This document shows, piece by piece, positions 57,418 through 64,000 of a DNA stretch of 64,000 bases (position 1 is its first letter; every line of letters starts with the position of its first letter). The position numbers and the translations under genes are program-made. The stretch is from assembly GCA_029945375.1 (NCBI GenBank), contig CM057057.1, positions 434,001 through 498,000 on the forward strand. Reading direction: 5' to 3'. Below the pieces are notes generated by a model. The model saw only the letters and a program-made list of their open reading frames with translations, was not told where the DNA came from and made no database searches. Source of the stretch: Agaricus subrufescens (taxonomy: Eukaryota > Basidiomycota > Agaricomycetes > Agaricales > Agaricaceae).

Positions 57418-57627
57418 TCACCCCAACAGCAACTTATACAATCCACAAACGCGAAGTACCCAATGATAGAATGCCATGAATAACAATAAACCAATCACGG
57501 CACTTTCCCGACGCTTCCCGGGTTTTCGAAGTTCCAGTTCGTTCGGTTTATCACCAGGCTGGGCTAAGGTCTGATATTTAACTCTTCTCATCACTATCAC
57601 ATTCCCTGCAAGGATGTCTGCCGTCAA
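57418..57627 (-). CDS. Possible small membrane protein, 69 aa
   Basis: The ORF starts MTADILAGNVIVMRRVKYQT and contains one hydrophobic segment (AVIGLLLFMAFYHWVLRVCG). It could also be one exon of a longer gene with 57141-57401, which carries a Lys/Arg-rich C-terminus. There is no family recognition. Confidence 0.3.
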   Translation of the reverse strand: MTADILAGNVIVMRRVKYQTLAQPGDKPNELELRKPGKRRESAVIGLLLFMAFYHWVLRVCGLYKLLLG

Positions 57628-59560
57628 TCAGCTTGGTTCTCGGATTGTCAGCCGTCCCCATCAGAATGCTGTTAGGTGACACTCGTGAGCCAATTGGGCA
57701 GCGGATAGACGATGACGCAATGGTAGAGCACTCATCACGTTCGTTTGAGAATTCACAATCGAAACAGGTGTATTGATTGGAACTAGTATGGTCATTGTGT
57801 TACTCAGGCAATGCGTTCAACCGTGTCGGAATTGTTACGGGGGTGGGTGGAGGCTCCTCCTCACTTCGTCCACGTTTTGGACTTCTAGAGTATCAGCACT
57901 CTCGTGGCCAAGCGAGAAAATAAATAAATAAATTAAATACAGCCGAACCTTTTGCTTTGCTTCTTACCTTCTGCCGAAAGGCCATCCGGCTAAACAGGAC
58001 AACACGTACAACTACGACCAAAAAGAATTTAGGAAACACGGAAGTCACCTCCTAAACTCCGGTTTCCATTCTTGAGATCAAGTATTCCAGGGCCGGCTGA
58101 AGTTCCAAACAGACATAGATCCGGTGGAAAAAATGGAAAAGAGAAAATTAAAACCGAGCACCTTTTCTCCTGCGACCAGGTGTCCCTTGAATCTAAAACT
58201 AAGGAGAGAAAAATTTCCGGCTCTCTACAATGACATTGGATATGGGGAGTGGGAGCATACTGATACTGATACTTGTGACGATGATTATCAATACTTTACT
58301 CTCTTCACAAACCTAGAACCTGAAATATCACTTACCTCATTATATTAGCAAGCAGCCGGGAAAGGAACGACATCTCTACATATGGGATCTTATTAAAAAA
58401 TACCCCTAAAGAACAAGGTCGCGGGGAATGAATCGATCACGCAAAAAAGGGTCGGAGGTGGTAAAAAAAAGGCTTAAAACAGACCCAGGTCTACGGCTCA
58501 AACAGGTTCAAAGTTCATTCTGGTCTTTACTAACATCCCTGTCACCCCGAATTATTTGTCCCCCCTCCTTCCTCTCCTTCCCTTTTATTGTGCGATCAAA
58601 TTGATGAAGGGATGAAGTTTGTACTGGGCCAGTTTCATAATCGGAACACTCCGTTCCTTACGGCTTATTTTGTTTTTTTTTTCCTTTCTTTTCGCTAGGT
58701 TTTGTTTCACTCATATGATCGGGAATTAAACGTTAAGCCTGAAAACTGTTAGCTGCAATACAAGAGTCGATGATATCTCGGAACTCTATTTCCGATCCTT
58801 ACACCAAAAAATGGCACCCCCCCTTTCGGCGGACATCCAAAAAACACGTTACCTTCACTACGATATATGGGTACCACAATAACCCAATTTTCCTTGGCTT
58901 CACAAAGTTCATGAGCAATTTTTCATCTATCAAGTCGAGCACGGTATGATGCCCACAAATTTTCCGTATCTGTGCTAGTCTGAAAGAATACATACAACAA
59001 GTCACCTCACCACGTGGAAAAGAACTTAATGATAACACGGAATGGAAGTTCTATCTACATCTATCTGAACTATAATATAACCAGCGCCACCATTTCCGCA
59101 TTGCAATGTATTACCTCAAAACCGCAGTACTAATGTCATGAATGTTGATTAATTACCCTTTGTTAGCTCATTCGTTTTCCATGAAAAAAAAAGAGAAAAA
59201 ACAGGTGACCCGGTTAGTTCTCGTCACATTCACCCTTCAGAAAAATTCAATGCTTATCGGGTGACCTCGCCGTAAGCAGGGGCGTGCTGGTTTTTCGTTC
59301 ATTTGCCGAGAAGAGTGGAGGGGGATCGAAGGGATCCAACCCTCTTCGGCAGTGACCACCGTGCACTGAAGAATCGAAGCAAAGGAAAAACCGCAGTCCG
59401 GCCATTCAACTCCGTGTGCGTCATTCCACCCACTCATCGACATAGAAATCTAAGGTTCCAGCAGGCAGAGTGGTAAATGAAAAAAATTGTAACTTACACG
59501 ACGCACAACGCCTGAAAGGCCATGCACGAAGTCACACAGGAGTCACATAGTCTCGCTCTA
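57628..59560. other. Gene-poor region
   Basis: No supported gene. ORFs are short (for example 58124-58348 plus and 58799-59038 minus) and lack motifs. The base composition is AT-rich with poly-A and poly-T runs. Confidence 0.4.
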
Positions 59561-59574
59561 TCTTTCTTCTTCTT

Positions 59575-60320
59575 CGCTATCTTTACGGCGGAGTTGCCTT
59601 GCCTCACGCTGAAATTTTTTCTTTGGCTCATCCCTGTAACCCACATCTCAGGATGACCGCTCCGCACATGAGCAGTCTCGTAAACAATGAACCGCCTATC
59701 CATCGCGAGTTCTCTCACATAACCTCACATTTCTTCTTCTCGCTATCTTTACGGCGGCGGATTCGCCTTTCCTCACGCCGAACTTTCTTTTACTCGTTCC
59801 TGTAAATCACATTCCAAGCCGACTGCTCCGTGCATGAGTCGTCCCGCAACTCCCAGGACAATGAATCACCTATGCGTCGCGATCTCACATAACCTCTCGC
59901 TATCTTTACGGCGGCGGACTCACCTTTCCTCACGCCGAACTTTCTTTTGCTCGTTCCTGTAAATCACATCTCCAGCCGACGTCTCCATGCATGAGTCATC
60001 CCGTAACACGATGAATCCCTCATGCGTCGCGATCTCACATAACCTCGCGATACCTTTACGGCGGCGGAGTCGCCCTTCCTCACGCTGAACTTTCTTTTCC
60101 CCGCCCTGTATTGTACGTCTAACAGCTTTACGCATGAATAATACTGTCGTGACTCCCGGAGAAGAGAGAGATCGCGACGGGTAGGCCCGACTCGCCTATC
60201 CTCACGTTAAACTTTCTTTTACTCGTTCTGTAATCTACGCCTCGGGCCGACCCGTTCTGCTTGTGCGTAATCCCGTGGCTTCCATGACGATGGATCGCCT
60301 ACCCGTCGCGATCTCTCCCC
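59575..60320. repeat. Tandem array, about 5 copies of a 125-166 bp unit
   Basis: CTTTACGGCGG recurs at 59581, 59747, 59904 and 60054, and a fifth, less complete copy follows at about 60185 (CTCGCCTATCCTCACG). Each unit carries CCTCACGCYGAACTTTCTTT, CCTGTAAATCACA-like, GCATGAGTCRTCCCG and GTCGCGATCTC blocks. There is no coding potential, and none of the blocks matches the 2310-3220 satellite. Confidence 0.85.
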
Positions 60321-61234
60321 CGTACCCCCTTGCTACAGTATTTCACACACGTTTTATTCCGACGAACCACGTTCGTAGAGCGCACACTGTATATATAGTA
60401 GTACTAGAGTGATCCAAGTTAACTAGCAAATACTAACTAATCAATACTTCATGAGAGGTATATGTAACCCAATCTATACACGATTACCATAGTGAATGTA
60501 TATACGCAACATTAGAAAAAAAAGAGGTGGGGAGCAGTCGTTTGCATGATTGATAACTGAGAAAAGAAAAGATTCTACATATGATTGACTTGAGAAACCC
60601 ATGTTCGTTTTGCAAGGTTGAAAAAGAGGAGGTTACAATACAAAAATGCTCAAAAAAGTCTGTTTTTTGCAACAACAACAAAAAAAGACGACACAAAAAA
60701 AGCAAGAAAATAATTTTGCGAAAAAAAACAAAGCTAGATGACGAGAGAGAGAGAGGGTATGATAAGAAAAAAAAAACATATATGCTTTAAAAACCGAAAT
60801 TCCGAAAAAAAAAAAAAAATCAAAAAAGAAAAAAAGAAAAATCGGGGGAAAACGAGGAAAAGCCGGAAACGCACCAAAACCACCCGCGATGCTTAACATA
60901 TCGCCGACTACGCATTCCGACCACCATCTTTCCTCCTACTCATCACAAACGCACTCTCCCAAGTTGGACTACTCGGGTCTGCAGTCGCGAATCTCCAATT
61001 CCCGACGAAATTTTCTCCACCGATTAGATACCCGTAGAAGAACAGAAAATTTTGTGTAGGCCAGTACTAAAAAACAAGGATGAGGTTACGTTTTATTGAG
61101 AGAGATGGAGAGCGTACGGCACGACGGAGGATTCCTATTAGACCGTCCCATGGCCTTACACGACCGTAGAACGTGAAACGGTTCCATGCTTGAGAATGAC
61201 GCTCATCAGTCTAAATGAAGAGTTTGAGATGATT
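60321..61234. other. AT-rich, poly-A-rich spacer and 3' flank of the F-box-like gene
   Basis: A-tracts dominate 60640-60850. The ORFs there are Lys- or Phe-rich artefacts of the low complexity. Confidence 0.5.
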
Positions 61235-63217
61235 TTAGCGAGAAAATAACTTTTTTCGACGCACCGAGCCACTGAAGATGATATCCCTGATCCCATCACA
61301 TTTCTCAATCTTTGCTCTATCCGTCCCACGTCTAACAGGCGGCACATCCGATTTTCGAACTCGAGCGTTGAGGTCTTCTATAAAGTCTAATTCCCCTTCA
61401 TCGTCGTCGATATCGTAGCCTTCCGCGTCGTCTATATCAACGTCCTCATCATAGCCATCCGGATCCTGATCCATATCCTCGCTCTCATCCCTACCCAACC
61501 CAGCACTCTGAAACATCCTTTCCATATATTCGTTAATTAAATCGAGATCTTCCGAATCGAGTTGAGCACCCTTCCGATAAAGTTGTTCACGTTCGATACA
61601 CATAGAACATGAACCATGTCCAACATGCTCATGCTGACGTTCCCGATCAAAGTTTGTGTAAACCCAAGGGTCGGAAGGATGACCTTCGACAGTCACAAGC
61701 GTCTTTTGCGGTTCTTCTGACAACCAAGGGGAATACGAATGCATATTGTCGAAATTGATGCCTCCGGGCAAACCAGGAAACCAAGCGTTCCTCATGGATA
61801 AATCCTGCCACCGACTCGAATCGTCGTTTTCTTGTGACTGCGGAGGGGCCCGGGGAGGGAATGGCATGGGATGGTCGGGGAAAATGGAATGATGTTCGGT
61901 AAGGCGCATGAATATGGGCTGATGCGTAACTCGATACGACATTTCGTTAAAAGCTTGTGGAGGATAGAGAGCATTTTGAAGCAGCCTCTGCATGGCTTCT
62001 TGTAACGGGAACTAGAACGACGATCAAGAAGAGAAACAAGGGAATACGAGGATGCTTACGATCAGTCTGCCCTGCCATAGGCCGTCCATCGAACCTGGGA
62101 CGTAGACTTTGGCGGGCCGCCACTTCGGTTGGCGCTTCCACGCGCTTCCACATAGAATCCTGCGCCAATAATCGGGGTCCCACTGAGAGCTGCAGTCGCT
62201 GGATCGCAGGGTGTCGGGGAGTCCGTTGGCCAACCGGGTACCGCTTTCCCAGTCCCAAGTGATACGGATAGGAGGTTCGGCGCCCTTGTGAGCATTGACT
62301 TCGTGCAGGTCCTCTTGAGTTGGCTGGGGGTGGGCCGACGGCGGAGCTAGGGCACGGGTGGCGGGGAGGTGCGAGGGGATGCCAAAGGGGATGATCTCGC
62401 GGCGGGCAAAGTAGAGCAGTTTTGCGGCGACGGAGATTGGGGGCGGGGAGAGGGGCGGGAGGGAGCCAAAGTAGGGGTAGTAGGTCTGGGGGTCCGGGAC
62501 GTAGACGGGATACGGGCCATGGGCGGAGGGAAAGGAGTGGCAGACGTCGCTGGCGGAGTCGGAGTCGGGGAGCGGGAGGTGGAAGTGGTGGGGCGGCGCC
62601 TCGGCCTGCGCATATCGGTACGGGTTGAGCACAAAGGGCATGAGCCGCACGACCATCTCCTCCCTCTCCGCCGCCGTCTCGCGCCGCAGCTGCTCGGGGG
62701 TGGTGAGCATCCACCGGATCCAGAGGGCGAACGAGTTGGTCGAGTCGTCCGCGGGCCATCCCTCGTGGAGGTGGGCCTCTGCCCAGAGGTGGGTGCGGAT
62801 GCAGGCGGCGATGAAGGCGTCGACGCCGGCGGCCTCGAGCTGGGCGCGGTTCTTGCCCTCGTTGTCGAGGAGCAGGACATAGACGGTGCGGAGCGTGTCG
62901 CATATGTCGGGGCGGAGGACGCTGCCGGAGCGGAGGACGTCGAGGGCCTCGGCGTACTGGCGCAGCTGGTCGTAGTAGTCGCGGCCGTTGGGGGCAAAGT
63001 TGCGGCGGCGGACTGCGGCGGAGTCGAAGCGGGAGTCGAACGCGGCCCACCAGACGGCGGGGTTGCAGTGGGGGCCGAGGGCGTCCCTGAGATGCCGGCA
63101 GGTGGCCCGGAGGGCGCAGAGATCGCGGGGGGGACGGAGCGGGCGGGCCGAGGCGAGGGCGGCGGCGATGGTGGCGAGGATTTCGGGGGGGATGCGGTGG
63201 AGCGGGGAGGGGGCCAT
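61235..63217 (-). CDS. F-box-like protein with acidic C-terminus (2 exons, 644 aa)
   Basis: Exon 1 is 63217-62060 and exon 2 is 62011-61235. The intron begins GTAAGC and ends TTCTAG, giving 645 codons. The N-terminus HRIPPEILATIAAALASARP and LCALRATCRHLRDALGPHC reads as an F-box. The body has Trp-rich segments (NPAVWWAAFDSRF, WDPDYWRRILCGSAWKRQPK) and the last third an Asp/Glu-rich stretch (DGYDEDVDIDDAEGYDIDDD). By analogy it could be an SCF substrate adaptor. Exon 1 is strikingly GC-rich (third positions mostly G or C) compared with the left half of the window, which creates long antisense ORFs that I regard as shadows. Confidence 0.78.
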
Positions 63218-63575
63218 GGCGATGGCTGCTGGCTCTGCAGGCCGCGTATAAATGTCGTCCAGCCCCGATCACTCTCTGATCGCCGTTGGGCATCAAGATC
63301 CCCGCTGCTGCCCACGTAACTCGCCTGCAAACCAGCTCGCCTCCCCGGCATCTCCCCAGCCCAGCCTCGACGCCCAGCCGGCCCTCGCCAGCCCTCCGCT
63401 CCCTCGTCCCCGCGCACCAGCAGGCAGGGCTATTTTGGGGAACCCACTTGCCCGATCAATTGATCGAGATTAATGCCTCGCGCGATCTGCATCTCAGCCC
63501 TCCCATATCGCTCGCTCCACCGTCTTCGCCACCCACCGCGCCCTCGCCCGTGCGACTCTCCGTCCATATCCGGCC

Positions 63576-63959
63576 ATGACGGCATCTTCGCTGTCTATGT
63601 CCGCCACCTATGTACAGACCGCAACAACCGTTGACGCGGATATGCCATCCTCAGCGATATATATATCCCCCTCCAACTGGGCGACTGCCCACCCACGACC
63701 CGCGTCGGCTGGGAACCCACCCGGATTCTCCCCTCTCTTCCTGCCCTGCACCGTCCCCCCGGGTGCCTCTCTGCTGGAGGGGAGTCGGCACCATCCGCTG
63801 GCCCGCATCTCGCGTCCTTATGTCATGCTTTCCCTTGACTACGCCACATGCCAGAGACTACCGCACCACAAATACCTATCGCATCGGTCCTCGTATTCTA
63901 GCTCATACGCAGATCCCGTGTCCCCGTCCCATGACAAAACCCAAAAGACCGCACAATGA
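63576..63959 (+). CDS. Hypothetical protein, 127 aa
   Basis: The ORF reads MTASSLSMSATYVQTATTVD at the start, then Pro/Ser-rich sequence and a more conserved-looking part (LLEGSRHHPLARISRPYVML, SLDYATCQRLPHHKYLSHRS). It is divergent from the F-box-like gene. The stop is at 63957-63959. A start at 63594 is also possible. No family is recognised. Confidence 0.45.
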   Translation: MTASSLSMSATYVQTATTVDADMPSSAIYISPSNWATAHPRPASAGNPPGFSPLFLPCTVPPGASLLEGSRHHPLARISRPYVMLSLDYATCQRLPHHKYLSHRSSYSSSYADPVSPSHDKTQKTAQ

Positions 63960-64000
63960 CGTGGGAGCTCTGGCCTGCTTTGTTTATCAGCACACCATGA

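Noticed and set aside
61947..63417. Several long ORFs on both strands (up to 449 codons) around the F-box-like gene
   Set aside because: High GC removes stop codons in all frames. Only the 63217-62060 frame has an F-box and splices cleanly to the acidic exon.

Overview
The window looks like nuclear DNA of a mushroom-forming basidiomycete (Agaricomycete). Genes carry many short introns (about 45-75 bp, GTRNGY...YAG), housekeeping proteins are fungal (UTP14, a Tra2-like RRM protein, an NRAMP transporter, a prolidase-type amidohydrolase), F-box genes form small expanded families, and the mobile DNA is typical: a Tnp2-type CACTA transposon and an APE-type LINE. No gene order is bacterial.

Left part (1-44 kb) is a repeat-rich mosaic. 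A unit made of a proline-rich gene (A-type), a second proline-rich gene (C-type) and a Tra2-like gene occurs at least twice (81-18253 and 31490-44119). Between the copies lie repeated divergent pairs of F-box-type genes (F on minus, G on plus) at 18.3-21.4, 22.3-24.9, 25.7-28.7 and 28.9-29.4 kb. Two of these blocks are near-identical and 7356 bp apart. Two large insertions split members of the unit. A 12276-bp CACTA element (4236-16511; 12-bp inverted ends CACTGTGAGACC, 3-bp CAG target duplication) sits inside C-type gene C1. A 7.9-kb LINE (31892-39789, minus strand; 13-bp target duplication) sits inside an A-type relic.

The CACTA element carries an apparently intact five-exon Tnp2 transposase (6337-9766), a degenerate and internally duplicated ADP/ATP carrier fragment (about 12000-12915), other captured-gene-like exons, and a divergent pair of accessory genes (13310-13907 minus; 14337-16321 plus) around a three-copy 59-bp repeat. 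Removing the element and one CAG leaves C1 as one open reading frame, so the insertion looks recent.

Right part (44-64 kb) is more ordinary: the only intact Tra2-like gene (43085-44119) diverges from UTP14 (44473-47884), which converges on an NRAMP metal transporter (48130-50570). Then come a poorly resolved hypothetical locus, a small gene at 53.7-54.3 kb, a six-exon amidohydrolase (54597-56339) with a 10-nt exon, a gene-poor stretch with a tandem array at 59.6-60.3 kb, a GC-rich F-box-like gene (61235-63217) and a short ORF near the right edge.

Intron/exon structures were worked out by eye from splice consensus, frame and comparison between paralogous copies inside the window. No database search was possible; family names rest on recognised motifs.
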